A DNA stretch of 49,995 nucleotides. Origin: Aerococcaceae bacterium DSM 111176. Lineage in GTDB: Bacteria > Bacillota > Bacilli > Lactobacillales > Aerococcaceae. Position 1 is the stretch's first letter; every line of letters starts with the position of its first letter. The stretch covers positions 1-49,995 of the forward strand of contig JACBXN010000010.1 of assembly GCA_015863215.1 (NCBI GenBank), written 5' to 3'. This document shows positions 17,169 to 26,474 of this stretch, piece after piece. A program made the translations under genes and the position numbers. The notes under the pieces are model-generated. The model ran no database searches and was not told the origin of the DNA. It worked only from the letters and a program-made list of their open reading frames with translations.

Positions 17169-17202
17169 CAGAAAAGTTTAGGCGAGCATAAATTTATGTA
17201 CT

Positions 17203-17230
17203 AAAAAAGCCTACCGATCAAGCGTAGACT
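17203..17230 (-). terminator. Terminator of the secreted-protein gene
   Basis: AGTCTAC, loop and GTAGGCT are followed by TTTTTT on the minus strand, just after the stop codon at 17244. Confidence 0.75.
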
Positions 17231-17243
17231 CTTTTGAAATTTC

Positions 17244-18203
17244 TTAATATTGGTACTCATTCTCCACAGGTTCTGGTGCCATTAACGCTTCTTGTGGGAT
17301 GTCTAGTTCAAACTCTTCGCCGTATTCATCAAAATTGACTTCAAAGGTAAAGTCCATATCTTCAGGGATAAAGAATAGATCATTCTCTGATAGTTCTCCT
17401 TCATAGTGGCTGGGATCAATAAACACATTAAATATAATTTGTTCTATATTGTAAGTATCTTCGTTATAAGCGATTTGTAATTCAGGGTTCATCGAAAAGA
17501 ATAGGCGGAAATTCTCTGGAGACATCGCGTCTAATGATTCCTGGACATAGAGGTCAAATTCAGCGTCAGTCATTCCCTCAGATCCGTCTGAATCTGCTAA
17601 TTCGCGGGCTTCTTCCGCTTGTTCGATGATTGTTGCTTCGATATCAATTGCTTCATCTAAGTCTTGGTAGAATTCATACCCATCAATGTCTTCCAATAAT
17701 TGGAAAATATGTTGGCCATTTTCATTCGTATAATTAACATATTTATCAATCACCGGAGAAATATCCTCTTCGATTGTTTGTGGTTCAAAATTCTCAACGT
17801 AAGCATTGAAAAATTGTTCGAACTCTTCTGGTTCAAATTCGGGCCTTGTCCAAGTTTGATCAGCATTTTGGTAGAAATAGGCATCCGCATCATCAGCCAA
17901 CATTATGAAATCAAGTGCGAAGAACGCCGTTTGCATTGAACCTTCAGCGTCAATCGCAACTGGATTTACAGCAAAATTAGCATCAAAATCAAACTGAAAG
18001 ATATCGGCTGCTAAATCACGGTTCGCAATCTTTAAATCCATTGTTCCTGTGGCATGAACACTTTCATAAGATAAGTCGATATTATTTTGAACTTCATTAA
18101 ATGCTTCAGAGGCAGATTCCTGTGTTTGGACATTAATCGGTGTGCTGAGAAATAATAAACTAGAAGCGGCGACTGTAGTCATTTTTGCCATTCTTTTCAT
18201 CAT
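17244..18203 (-). CDS. Secreted acidic protein, possibly LppX/DUF6612-like
   Basis: This protein of about 319 residues has a signal peptide (KRMAKMTTVAASSLLFLSTPINVQTQE) and no lipobox cysteine. The mature part is very acidic, with alternating strands (YESVHATGTMDLKIANRDLAADIFQFDFDANFAV) and a later helical stretch. This pattern recalls Gram-positive secreted proteins of the DUF6612/LppX-like kind that may hold hydrophobic ligands; that assignment is tentative. AAGGAG favours the ATG at 18203 or 18200 over the GTG at 18209, which overlaps the site. A promoter and cre-like box lie upstream. Confidence 0.7.
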   Translation of the reverse strand: MMKRMAKMTTVAASSLLFLSTPINVQTQESASEAFNEVQNNIDLSYESVHATGTMDLKIANRDLAADIFQFDFDANFAVNPVAIDAEGSMQTAFFALDFIMLADDADAYFYQNADQTWTRPEFEPEEFEQFFNAYVENFEPQTIEEDISPVIDKYVNYTNENGQHIFQLLEDIDGYEFYQDLDEAIDIEATIIEQAEEARELADSDGSEGMTDAEFDLYVQESLDAMSPENFRLFFSMNPELQIAYNEDTYNIEQIIFNVFIDPSHYEGELSENDLFFIPEDMDFTFEVNFDEYGEEFELDIPQEALMAPEPVENEYQY

Positions 18204-18224
18204 GAACACTCCTTATGATTGATT

Positions 18225-18276
18225 TGAAAACGGTTTAGCTATTTTCATTATAGAGGAAATGCCCAAAATGATTCAA
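18225..18276 (-). promoter_or_regulatory. Promoter with cre-like box before the secreted-protein gene
   Basis: On the minus strand TTGAAT (18271-18276), 18 bp, TATAAT (18247-18252). A cre-like TGAAAACGGTTTAG (plus strand, 18225-18238; two end mismatches) lies just downstream of the expected start site, a position suited to CcpA repression. Confidence 0.5.
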
Positions 18277-18289
18277 ATATTATGATTGA

Positions 18290-19618
18290 TTAATCAATTA
18301 CACGACCTGCATTTAATATCCCATTAGGGTCAATTGTATTTTTAATACTCTTTAATGTTTGCATATAAGCATCTGAGAAGAATTTAGGCAAGTGAACCTT
18401 TTTCTCATAACCTATCCCATGTTCAGCTGAAGGCAAACCATTTAAGTCTGCAATTAGTTGATACATCTTTTCTTCGTATTGAGCTTTTAGTTCAACCCAT
18501 TCATCGTCCGAGTAATCCATTTGTAAGATACAAACATGAATATTTCCGTCTCCTGCATGTCCAAAGAAAGCACTGTCGATATTCATTTCATCGGCATTTT
18601 TCTTACTCTCACCGATTAATTGCGTTACTTTGTTTACTGGAACAACTGGGTCATACATTTTCGTCGTTGAAGCTGCATATATTCCGTTTAGGACATTATC
18701 ACGGATGGCCCAACTTTGTTTGGCCATCTCTTCGTCGAGTAATAATGTATCGACTGCCCCATTTTCTTTGGCGATGCGTTCTAATTCTCTGAGTGACTCT
18801 TCGATACTCTCCTCATCATTGGCGTTCAATGTCAACAACAAGAAGTCATTTCCCTCTACTGCTGGTAATGATTGACCTAAATGAGCTTGGGAATACTCTA
18901 CACCCTTCCCTTCCAATAATTCCAATGCCACTGGTTCAACAGGTGAAGTGACAATGGCGTATATTGTTGGTGCTAAGTCTGCTAATTTATTAAATCCAAT
19001 AAGTAATGATTTTTCGAACAATGGTTTAGGGATTACTTTTAAATCCAATTGCGTAATAACGCCTAAAGTTCCCTCTGAACCAAGGAAAAGACTCTTCAAA
19101 TCATATCCTGAACTGGCCTTGCGATTGACGCTACCACAATGGATCACTTCACCATTTGCAAGAACCACATCGAAGCCACGGATATTATCTTTAGTTACCC
19201 CATACTTTATCGCACGCATCCCACCAGCATTTGTCGCCGCAGTACCACCAATCGTGGCATTTTTATTCCCAGGATCGGGTGCATAGAAATAAGGCGTGTC
19301 AGTTAAGAATTCACGTACTTGCGCAAGCGTCACACCCGCTTCAACAGTCAAGGTCAATGTTTCTTCATCCAGTCCGATGATGCGGTTCATTTTCTCCAAA
19401 CTCAACATATGCTCGCCTTGTGTTGGATAAGTCGCGCCTGTTAGTCCAGTATTCGACCCAATTGTGACAACTTTCTGACGCTTTTCATTCGCCTCTCTTA
19501 AAAATTCGCTCACATCTTCCGTGCTTTCGGCGTAAGCGATCAGCCCCGCTTCCCCCGCCTCAGGCTCGTCCGCGTGTGTGAATAAATATCTCTCCGGCAC
19601 CAATTGTTCGATAATCAT
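18290..19618 (-). CDS. GlcD-type FAD-linked oxidase (D-lactate/glycolate dehydrogenase-like)
   Basis: This 442-residue enzyme has an N-terminal PCMH-type FAD-binding domain (TIGSNTGLTGATYP, LEKMNRII, PDPGNKNATIGGTAATNAGGMRAIKYG, GSEGTLGVIT) and a C-terminal FAD-oxidase domain (SAFFGHAGDGNIHVCIL, AEHGIGYEKK, DPNGILNAGRVID). Members oxidise D-2-hydroxy acids such as D-lactate or glycolate to 2-oxo acids. No Fe-S partner subunit lies next to it. The upstream sequence GGAGGGTTATT precedes the ATG. Monocistronic by spacing. The exact hydroxy acid cannot be read from sequence. Confidence 0.88.
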   Translation of the reverse strand: MIIEQLVPERYLFTHADEPEAGEAGLIAYAESTEDVSEFLREANEKRQKVVTIGSNTGLTGATYPTQGEHMLSLEKMNRIIGLDEETLTLTVEAGVTLAQVREFLTDTPYFYAPDPGNKNATIGGTAATNAGGMRAIKYGVTKDNIRGFDVVLANGEVIHCGSVNRKASSGYDLKSLFLGSEGTLGVITQLDLKVIPKPLFEKSLLIGFNKLADLAPTIYAIVTSPVEPVALELLEGKGVEYSQAHLGQSLPAVEGNDFLLLTLNANDEESIEESLRELERIAKENGAVDTLLLDEEMAKQSWAIRDNVLNGIYAASTTKMYDPVVPVNKVTQLIGESKKNADEMNIDSAFFGHAGDGNIHVCILQMDYSDDEWVELKAQYEEKMYQLIADLNGLPSAEHGIGYEKKVHLPKFFSDAYMQTLKSIKNTIDPNGILNAGRVID

Positions 19619-19812
19619 AATAACCCTCCTGTATTTGTTATTGTCTATACCTATTATAGAGCATATTTCCCCTCGTTGGGGGATTTAGGCTCAGGGGAAG
19701 TGTACAAATTGGCTGATTCACTATACTGAATTCAGCCGATTTAAGAGGTAATGTTCTAATTAAAAATTTTTTTCTAACTCCGATTTATAAATGCAATTAA
19801 ATATAAACTCTC

Positions 19813-19965
19813 ATTTTTCACTTCTAAGATCAAACCACTCCATAATGAAAAATATTCGGTTATATTTTTCAGTTTGGATCAATATTTGTCTGAAGTTGAA
19901 AAATATTTGCTGATTTTTTTCACATTAAAGGTTTTTATCTTAAATATTGAAAAATCCAAATTCCA
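19813..19965. repeat. 51-bp intergenic dyad repeat, array C (3 copies)
   Basis: The TTTTTCA word ends at 19820, 19871 and 19922, and the inverted word TGAAAAAT starts at 19846, 19897 and 19948; all steps are 51 bp. Sequence between the arms differs in each unit. It fills much of the 445-bp gap between the GlcD-type gene start and the second ATPase terminator; the rest of the gap shows nothing else. Confidence 0.75.
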
Positions 19966-19974
19966 AAACAATCA

Positions 19975-20024
19975 AACAAAAACAGCCCCAAACCGCATTC
20001 ATACAAAGCTGATTTGAAGCTGTT
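19975..20024 (-). terminator. Terminator of the second P-type ATPase
   Basis: On the minus strand AACAGCTTCAAATC pairs imperfectly with GGTTTGGGGCTGTT, followed by TTTGTTTG. Confidence 0.75.
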
Positions 20025-20063
20025 ATCAATCTAAAGTTATCTAATATCCAAAACTACTCTCAT

Positions 20064-22814
20064 CTACGCTTCTGCCTCTTTTTGTCCAGTGAGCACTTTT
20101 AACCAGTGAACGAGGAATGTTGCAGTAACCGCAACTAACAGAATAATTCCCCAAGCAATCAGCGTCAACGGCTCAGTACCAAGCACATTATTCATAAACG
20201 GCGTGTAAACTGCAATTAATTGCAGAGCAACACTTAGTAACATTGCACCCACTAAAATTTTATTATGGAAGAATGATGCGTCAAATCCAAATCCGGCCAT
20301 TTTACGAACGTTGAAAATATGCATCAATTGTGCAATCGCCATATAAGTAAACGTTGCTGTTTGCGCAAATTCTAACGACACATCCGTAAATGTATGGAAG
20401 AAGAAGAATACCGTAAAGGCACCCAGTCCAATAATAATCCCACTTGTGATGATGCGACTTAAGAACTTACGATTTACTAACCCACTCTCAGGGTCGCGTG
20501 GCGGTTGTGACATCACGTCATCTTCCGCATCCTCATAAGCTAATGCAATCGCTGGTCCAATATCGATCAACAAGTTAAGGAATAAAATGTGTAACGGTTG
20601 AATCGGCATCGGTAGTAAGAACACGATTGTAAATAAAATCGAAACGATTTCCACCATATTACAAGCGAATAGGAACGAGACATACTTTTTAATGTTTTCG
20701 AAAATAATGCGTCCTTCTCTGACAGCATCTACGATCGTTGAATAACGGTCATCGGTTAGAATCATATCTGAGGCTTCTTTCGCCACCTCAGTACCACGAA
20801 TCCCCATAGCAACACCAATATCAGCACCATTTAATGCAGGCGCATCATTGACACCATCTCCGGTCATCGCTACCACTTGTCCGTCCTCTTGGAAAGCACG
20901 TACTATCTGCAATTTATTCTCAGGTGATACACGCGCAAACACGGCCGTTTCAGTAATACGCTCGAGGAAATCGTCATCTTCATGCGACTCATCAATTTCT
21001 TGACCTGTCATGGTATTTTCGTAGTTATTGATACCAATTTCTTTAGCAATAACTGACGCTGTTTGCGGGTGGTCTCCAGTTATCATCTTGACTGTAATAC
21101 CCGCTTCTTGCGTTTGGTGAATCGAATCAGCCACATCTTTACGCGGTGGATCCATAATCCCAAATAATCCATCAATATCTAACTGACTGTGATTCTCATC
21201 AAACCAGCCATCGATATCATCCTTGATATTATCAGCAACACTTTCATCTTCAAAGGTATAACTGGCTAGTCCAATGACACGATTTCCGTTTTCTGACAAG
21301 ATATCATTTTTCTCACGCCAGAAATTAGTCGCATCCTTATCAATGTCAACATATTTAGCAACTACGTCCAATGCACCTTTCATAATAAAACGGAATTTCC
21401 CGCTCGGTAACTTATGTAACGTCGTCATGTATTTCTTATCCGAATCAAACGGAATCTCAGCTAACATCTCAAAACCTTCATCGTCAAGAAATTCAGGTGA
21501 ATAGCCAATTTTATGACCTAATACAGTTAAGGCACCGTCAGTTGGATCACCTTTAATATTATATTCTTTGCTATCCTCATCATCTGCGTCTGCTTTAACC
21601 AGTTTGGCATCACTCGATAAGAATCCATTTGTAATTAACTTCAACAATACTTGGTCATTCTCATTTAAGTCGTCCATTGAATGAATAGAATCTGCGGATA
21701 GGTTTACTTCAACTCCATCATATTCAATCGTTCCCGATGGCTCATAACCACTCCCAGTAACGTCATATATTTCGTCACGTTTAATAATTAACTGTTCCAC
21801 CATCATTTGGTTTTCAGTCAGTGTACCTGTTTTGTCACTAGCAATAATTGACGTCGAACCTAATGTCTCAACTGCTGATAAAGTCTTAACTAAAGCTTCA
21901 TGTTCAGCCATTGTGTTCATTCCATTTGATAAAGTAATCGTTTGAACCGCTGGCATCGCTTCAGGAATCGCAGCTACTGCTAAAATAACCGCAATATGTA
22001 ACATCTCCGCCACTTCTTGACCATTTATAATCCCAATAATTAAGACTAATGCCGCGGCCGCAAAAGCAACAACAATCAGTGCTTTACCTAATTGATCAAT
22101 CTCTTTATCAAGGGGTGTTTCTTTATATTGTTCTTCATCTAACATCTCTGAGATACGGCCAACTTCTGTTTCCATTCCGGTCCCAGTGACAATCGCTTCG
22201 GCTTTACCACGCGTTACCGCAGTACCTGAGAAAATCATATTTAATCGGTCACCGATCGCTTCTTTTTCCTCATATTCAGCATCAGGATCTTTATCTACCG
22301 ATTCAGATTCTCCGGTAAGAGCAGCTTCCATTACCGCAAAGTTATTGGCACTAATTAAGCGCCCATCTGCAGAAATCGCATCCCCTTCAGATAAAATCAG
22401 AACATCCCCTGGAACTAAATCCACAGAATCAATTTCAATTTCTTCGCCGTTACGTCTTACTTTGGCTTTTGTATCGACCATTGATTGTAAGGCTTCAACC
22501 GATTGTTGGGCACGCAATTCTACGAAATAACCAGTTAATACTGAAATTAACACAGCCAGTAAAATGGCCACTGCTTCAATCCAATCCCCCATAATAACGG
22601 AAATAATTGCCGCCACACCCAGTAAATAAACAATAATATTATTTAAATTCTCTAGGAAAATTTCCCATTTTGACTTTGTTTCTGATTCATCGAGTTGATT
22701 CTCTCCATACTCCTCACGGTTCGCTTCAACTTGCGACTCGCTTAAGCCTTTTTTGCTAGAAGTATCAAACTCTTCGATGATTTCTGTTAAATCACGTTGA
22801 TAAATTTCGCTCAT
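20064..22814 (-). CDS. P-type (P2A-like) cation-transporting ATPase
   Basis: This 916-residue pump has the N-terminal cation-ATPase domain, TGESES actuator loop, M4 motif AAIPEAMPAVQT, DKTGTLT phosphorylation site, KGDPTDGAL and MKGALD nucleotide-domain motifs, MITGDHPQTA and TGDGVNDAPALNGADIGVAMG. Helix M6 reads NLLIDIGPAIALAYE and keeps an acidic residue, unlike the other ATPase in this window. Ca2+ or a related divalent or monovalent cation is the likely substrate, but the PEAMP variant of PEGLP prevents a firm call. AAGGAG precedes the ATG. It has no obvious leader peptide. A NotI-like GCGGCCGC sits within the coding region, otherwise composition is ordinary. Confidence 0.92.
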   Translation of the reverse strand: MSEIYQRDLTEIIEEFDTSSKKGLSESQVEANREEYGENQLDESETKSKWEIFLENLNNIIVYLLGVAAIISVIMGDWIEAVAILLAVLISVLTGYFVELRAQQSVEALQSMVDTKAKVRRNGEEIEIDSVDLVPGDVLILSEGDAISADGRLISANNFAVMEAALTGESESVDKDPDAEYEEKEAIGDRLNMIFSGTAVTRGKAEAIVTGTGMETEVGRISEMLDEEQYKETPLDKEIDQLGKALIVVAFAAAALVLIIGIINGQEVAEMLHIAVILAVAAIPEAMPAVQTITLSNGMNTMAEHEALVKTLSAVETLGSTSIIASDKTGTLTENQMMVEQLIIKRDEIYDVTGSGYEPSGTIEYDGVEVNLSADSIHSMDDLNENDQVLLKLITNGFLSSDAKLVKADADDEDSKEYNIKGDPTDGALTVLGHKIGYSPEFLDDEGFEMLAEIPFDSDKKYMTTLHKLPSGKFRFIMKGALDVVAKYVDIDKDATNFWREKNDILSENGNRVIGLASYTFEDESVADNIKDDIDGWFDENHSQLDIDGLFGIMDPPRKDVADSIHQTQEAGITVKMITGDHPQTASVIAKEIGINNYENTMTGQEIDESHEDDDFLERITETAVFARVSPENKLQIVRAFQEDGQVVAMTGDGVNDAPALNGADIGVAMGIRGTEVAKEASDMILTDDRYSTIVDAVREGRIIFENIKKYVSFLFACNMVEIVSILFTIVFLLPMPIQPLHILFLNLLIDIGPAIALAYEDAEDDVMSQPPRDPESGLVNRKFLSRIITSGIIIGLGAFTVFFFFHTFTDVSLEFAQTATFTYMAIAQLMHIFNVRKMAGFGFDASFFHNKILVGAMLLSVALQLIAVYTPFMNNVLGTEPLTLIAWGIILLVAVTATFLVHWLKVLTGQKEAEA

Positions 22815-22987
22815 CTTTGGCTCCTTATATTTATATTTTTAGTAACAATTACCTAACAAATATAACATGATTTGGAAAAAGAATAAATTTATTTGCCTCG
22901 AAATTTAGTGTTAATATAAAATTTAATATTTATAAAATGTATATATAATATCTATCAAACATATAATCAAAACTATCTCTTTAGATA

Positions 22988-23033
22988 CAAAAAAACCCTC
23001 AGTAGACCTGTTACACCAGGCTACCAAGGTTTA
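22988..23033 (-). terminator. Terminator of the YtoQ-like gene
   Basis: On the minus strand AAACCT, GTAG, CCTG, a loop and CAGG, CTAC, AGGGTTT form a long interrupted stem followed by a T-run. Confidence 0.85.
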
Positions 23034-23035
23034 AA

Positions 23036-23476
23036 TTATTTCACTGTATACGCCAAAATCTCAACTACTTGATCTAAGTTTTCGACCGTTACATTGGCTT
23101 TGTTCGACAATTCTTTTAAAGAATGAGTTAACGACTCAGGTCTGACGATAATTAATGGCTTACCCGCATTAACAGCAGTGGTCGCATCCATCGCAGTATT
23201 CCATTGACGGTACTGCTCCCCGAAATTGGCAATTACGATATCGGCTTTATTCATTAAAACTTGTGTTCTAAAATTATTAATATCTGACGCCGCATCATCA
23301 CGGTAATAGTTCCCAGGTTGTGCGCCAAGGATCTGTTCCCCAATCCCATCAGATACATCATGATCGGTTTGTGGCGCAACAAAACTAAATGGCAGTCCCT
23401 TTTCCTCGACCTTTTTAATTAATTCCTCACGCCAATTATCATGAATTTGCCCAGCTAAATATACGATAAAATTCAT
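23036..23476 (-). CDS. ytoQ: YtoQ-family protein (nucleoside 2-deoxyribosyltransferase-like)
   Basis: This 146-residue cytosolic protein opens with FIVYLAGQIHDNWREEL and has APQTDHDVSDGIGEQILG, RTQVLMNKADIVIANFGEQYRQWNTAMDATTAVNAGKPLIIV. This is the layout of the YtoQ family, related to nucleoside 2-deoxyribosyltransferases (AGQ, ADIVIANF, D-T-AV-AGKP). The reaction in YtoQ itself is not established. The ribosome site is AGGAGGGATAGT. Monocistronic. Confidence 0.85.
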   Translation of the reverse strand: MNFIVYLAGQIHDNWREELIKKVEEKGLPFSFVAPQTDHDVSDGIGEQILGAQPGNYYRDDAASDINNFRTQVLMNKADIVIANFGEQYRQWNTAMDATTAVNAGKPLIIVRPESLTHSLKELSNKANVTVENLDQVVEILAYTVK

Positions 23477-23567
23477 ACTATCCCTCCTATGTTAAAGATA
23501 TACGAATGGGTGAATGTTATCAAATGAATGGGCTCAATTAGGTATCCTTATTAAAATAGTGTGAATT

Positions 23568-23813
23568 TTACTCCCATTCACTTCCCATAGGTTGATATTT
23601 TATAGGAACAGTATTGCTCTCATCATCAATAACTAACTCCGATTCAGTTATTGTTTGAAAATAATCGTCAACTTTTGGCACTAACACTAGGGATTCTAAA
23701 TGATCTTTGAAAACATAAAATTCTTCTCCGTCTTCAATTGAAAGCTCACTCGGTAGCGTTATGACTATTGAATCCTCGAGTATTTTTGAAATAACTTTAG
23801 TGTACTTTTTCAT
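23568..23813 (-). CDS. AbrB/MazE-like domain protein, orphan
   Basis: This 81-residue protein has an N-terminal swapped-hairpin-type segment (KVISKILEDSIVITLPSELSIEDGEEFYVFKDHLESLVLVP) like AbrB/MazE DNA-binding domains, and an acidic tail that could wrap a toxin. AAAGAGGTGATTT precedes the ATG. The gene downstream is ytoQ and the one upstream an ABC permease, so no toxin partner is visible. It could be a stand-alone regulator or a solitary antitoxin. Confidence 0.7.
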   Translation of the reverse strand: MKKYTKVISKILEDSIVITLPSELSIEDGEEFYVFKDHLESLVLVPKVDDYFQTITESELVIDDESNTVPIKYQPMGSEWE

Positions 23814-23867
23814 GGGTAAATCACCTCTTTATGATTATTTTAACAAAATTTTCTTGTAAAGTATCAT

Positions 23868-24626
23868 TTAGTAATCCCTCTGCCTAAATCTTAAATAACC
23901 ACATATACCAGACGCAAATACCCAAACGCAGAGAACAAACACTGCTACAACCAAACTACTCGCCCCACCCGATATATCAATAAAAGCCCCAATCGCACTC
24001 TCTGGAAAGATCGGTAAAACAATATCCCCTACCCATTCTGGGAAGAAACGGATTAAAGCAGGTATAAACATCAATCCTAAGGAAAACACGACACCAGCAC
24101 TCATTGATTGAGTGAAAAATGAACCGACAGCACTGAATAAACTATAAACAATCACCATTAAAATTGAACCTAATATTTTCAAATAAACAGAACGATTAAA
24201 CAAATCGAGACTGCACATATTATTCAATGACATAATCAAATAATCCATCACAAATATCAAGGCTATCACCACAATACTCATCAAAATACTTAATAAAGTA
24301 AGAAACAGTATTCTTGAAATGAAAAACTTTAATCGATTCGGTGTCATCGTTAAGTTTGTATAAACAGCACTCCCTGAAATATCTTTGGAAACATATAATG
24401 CACTAAAGATAATCATCATAATCGCGGTCACATCAATCCCCAGGAAGGAGACATCAATCACTTCTAAACTATTGAGACTACTCAATTCACGACCTTCAGT
24501 CACACCAACCGTTAATAATAATAAAGCACCAAATACCAAACTTAGAATCACTGCTGTTAACAATAAATTACGATAAACGGCTAAAAATTGTATCTTTTTA
24601 AATTCAGCTCTCAGTATATTTTTCAT
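23868..24626 (-). CDS. ABC-2 type transporter permease
   Basis: This 252-residue protein has six predicted helices and begins MKNILRAEFKKIQFLAVYRNLL, typical of the ABC-2 permeases of bacitracin/lantibiotic-resistance-like or Na+-export-like systems. It starts within the last 23 bases of the ATPase gene and is the third gene of a merR-ATPase-permease operon. The pair should form an exporter; its cargo is unknown. A terminator is not obvious. Confidence 0.85.
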   Translation of the reverse strand: MKNILRAEFKKIQFLAVYRNLLLTAVILSLVFGALLLLTVGVTEGRELSSLNSLEVIDVSFLGIDVTAIMMIIFSALYVSKDISGSAVYTNLTMTPNRLKFFISRILFLTLLSILMSIVVIALIFVMDYLIMSLNNMCSLDLFNRSVYLKILGSILMVIVYSLFSAVGSFFTQSMSAGVVFSLGLMFIPALIRFFPEWVGDIVLPIFPESAIGAFIDISGGASSLVVAVFVLCVWVFASGICGYLRFRQRDY

Positions 24627-25536
24627 CTCTCATCCCTCCTTCCGCTGTAAACTCAACTTTCCCGTCTGTAACTTCTGAAAAGACATCTTCTAAAGATGGT
24701 TGAACTTGTGTTAATTCATGTAAAATCACTCCGGATTCAAAGGTAATCTCACCAATCCGTTTAGCATCCAATTGACGTACTTCTATGCCATCACCACTTG
24801 TATTCACAATCCCACTTTGCTCAACTAACACTTCACTTAGCCGCGAGTCATCACTCGATTTAACGCGGACATATGCACTTAAACTTTGTGCATTCATCTC
24901 TTCGATCGTCATATCTGCCAACAATTGGCCTTGACCTATAATAACAATACGGTCCGCAATGGCTTGGATTTCACTCATTAAGTGACTCGATACAATAACC
25001 ACTTTCCCAGCGTCCGCTAATTCACGGAAAGTTCGTCTTAACCAACGGATGCCATCAACATCCAAGCCGTTAAACGGCTCATCGAAGAGAATCGTATCTG
25101 GGTCACCCATTAGAGCACTCGCAACACCTAATCGCTGTTTCATCCCTAATGAATACGACCTCACCTTTTTAGCCTTTGCAGCTTCCAGTCCAGTTAATTG
25201 AATCAATTCGTCAACCCGCCCAACATCAATACTAGTGGTAATCGCCAACAGACTTAAATGTTGCCACGCCGTTAAATTGTCATCTAAGGCTGCAGGTTCA
25301 ATTAATGTCCCGATTTTCTTCAATGGCTCCCCAATCTCTCTATAAGTCTGCCCGTCAATCTTCACCTCACCGGATGTTGGTTTAACTAAATCAACAATCA
25401 TTTTCATCGTCGTTGATTTCCCCGCGCCATTTGGCCCAAGAAAACCCGTAATTACCCCAGGTTGTAAGGTTAAATCAAGTTGATTAACTACAGTTTTATC
25501 TCCGTATTGTTTCGTTAAACCACTCATTTTAATCAT
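24604..25536 (-). CDS. ABC transporter ATPase (BcrA/CcmA type)
   Basis: This ATPase of about 310 residues has Walker A GPNGAGKST, signature YSLGMKQRLG, Walker B TILFDEPFNGLD and the switch His in IVSSHLMSE. The long C-terminal domain is typical of drug and bacteriocin-resistance ATPases paired with ABC-2 permeases. The ATG at 25536 overlaps the merR stop region and follows AAGGCGG; a GTG at 25545 is the alternative. Translationally coupled to both neighbours. Confidence 0.9.
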   Translation of the reverse strand: MIKMSGLTKQYGDKTVVNQLDLTLQPGVITGFLGPNGAGKSTTMKMIVDLVKPTSGEVKIDGQTYREIGEPLKKIGTLIEPAALDDNLTAWQHLSLLAITTSIDVGRVDELIQLTGLEAAKAKKVRSYSLGMKQRLGVASALMGDPDTILFDEPFNGLDVDGIRWLRRTFRELADAGKVVIVSSHLMSEIQAIADRIVIIGQGQLLADMTIEEMNAQSLSAYVRVKSSDDSRLSEVLVEQSGIVNTSGDGIEVRQLDAKRIGEITFESGVILHELTQVQPSLEDVFSEVTDGKVEFTAEGGMRDEKYTES

Positions 25537-26299
25537 TCGATTCACCGCCTTCCCTCAAATAATACGCATAACATTTATCAATATAATCCTTAGAATAGTT
25601 ATAGAGAAATAAATCTTCCTCCGGCCATTGGTCATTATGTTCCAAACCAAGTTCAGCAACCATACTTAACTCAGAATCTCCACCACCAGTACCACCAATA
25701 AACTCAGCCCATTTCTTACCAATTTGATAACCTGGCGTACTTTCGACAACAGCATCACTTAACTTCAATGCCGACGCTTCTAGGATCACCTCTTTCCAAC
25801 CCCAATACAGTGCCAAGACATCATCCAATTGAATTTGCCCTTCTTCCATTGCTTGATAAGTATCGTCAGAATATTCAACGGAAGCATACGCCATAATATT
25901 CTGTTTCTCGAGTCCTAAGACGAGTTTCATCAATGGCTCTAAGTCATGACTCTCGTCTCCATCCAGAAATGTTTGTACCACTTCCACAATCGTCTGATTC
26001 ATCTTCAGTTCCATTTCCTTTTGAAATAGGACTGACTTTTGTTGTTCTAATACCTGATTTAAATCCTCACGGTTTTTCACATTAGCAACGTGTTGTTTGA
26101 TTTCCTTCAATGGAAAATCCAAACGCTTATAGAATAAAATTTGTTGGAGTAACATCAAATCGGACTGCGTATAATAGCGCAAATTGCCCTCATTTCGCTT
26201 GGCCACCAGCAATCCAATCTGATCATAATACTGAATCGTCCGCACCGTCGCACCCGACAATTCCGCCAACTCCCCAATCGAATACTGCTTCTCATCCAT
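25529..26299 (-). CDS. MerR-family transcriptional regulator
   Basis: This 256-residue regulator carries the MerR winged helix YSIGELAELSGATVRTIQYYDQIGLLVAKRNEGNLRYYTQSDLMLLQQILFYK, a coiled dimerisation helix (about 65-115) and a C-terminal effector-binding-like domain of unknown ligand. The ATG at 26299 fits AGAGGTGG; upstream codons lie in the promoter transcript start region. Its promoter has a 19-bp spacer, typical of MerR-activated promoters, so it probably controls itself and the ABC exporter genes that overlap it. Confidence 0.88.
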   Translation of the reverse strand: MDEKQYSIGELAELSGATVRTIQYYDQIGLLVAKRNEGNLRYYTQSDLMLLQQILFYKRLDFPLKEIKQHVANVKNREDLNQVLEQQKSVLFQKEMELKMNQTIVEVVQTFLDGDESHDLEPLMKLVLGLEKQNIMAYASVEYSDDTYQAMEEGQIQLDDVLALYWGWKEVILEASALKLSDAVVESTPGYQIGKKWAEFIGGTGGGDSELSMVAELGLEHNDQWPEEDLFLYNYSKDYIDKCYAYYLREGGESND

Positions 26300-26326
26300 T
26301 TCCACCACCTCTTTCCCTCTAACTCC

Positions 26327-26357
26327 ATTAAACCACATAACGTAACGTCACCTGCAA
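26327..26357 (-). promoter_or_regulatory. MerR-type promoter with a 19-bp spacer
   Basis: TTGCAG (26352-26357), 19 bp, TTTAAT (26327-26332) on the minus strand. The spacer holds GACGTTACGTTATG, a partly symmetric MerR-like operator. The over-long spacer is the hallmark of promoters twisted into use by MerR proteins. Confidence 0.6.
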
Positions 26358-26378
26358 GGAAAAGACTCATTTTTTAGG

Positions 26379-26442
26379 AAAAGGAACCCCTCTAACGAAA
26401 TTAAAGCGTCAAAATCTTTATTGGATAGAGGGGTTATTCCTA
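26379..26442 (-). terminator. Probable hairpin after the kdgT pseudogene
   Basis: AACCCCTCTA and TAGAGGGGTT pair perfectly around a loop of about 37 nt and are followed by CCTTTTCC. The T-run is weak. Confidence 0.5.
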
Positions 26443-26474
26443 ATTATTTAATTGTATATTTAAAAACGACCGAT

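Noticed and set aside
23568-23813. MazEF-type toxin-antitoxin pair
   Set aside because: The AbrB/MazE-like protein has no adjacent toxin. The neighbours are ytoQ and an ABC permease.
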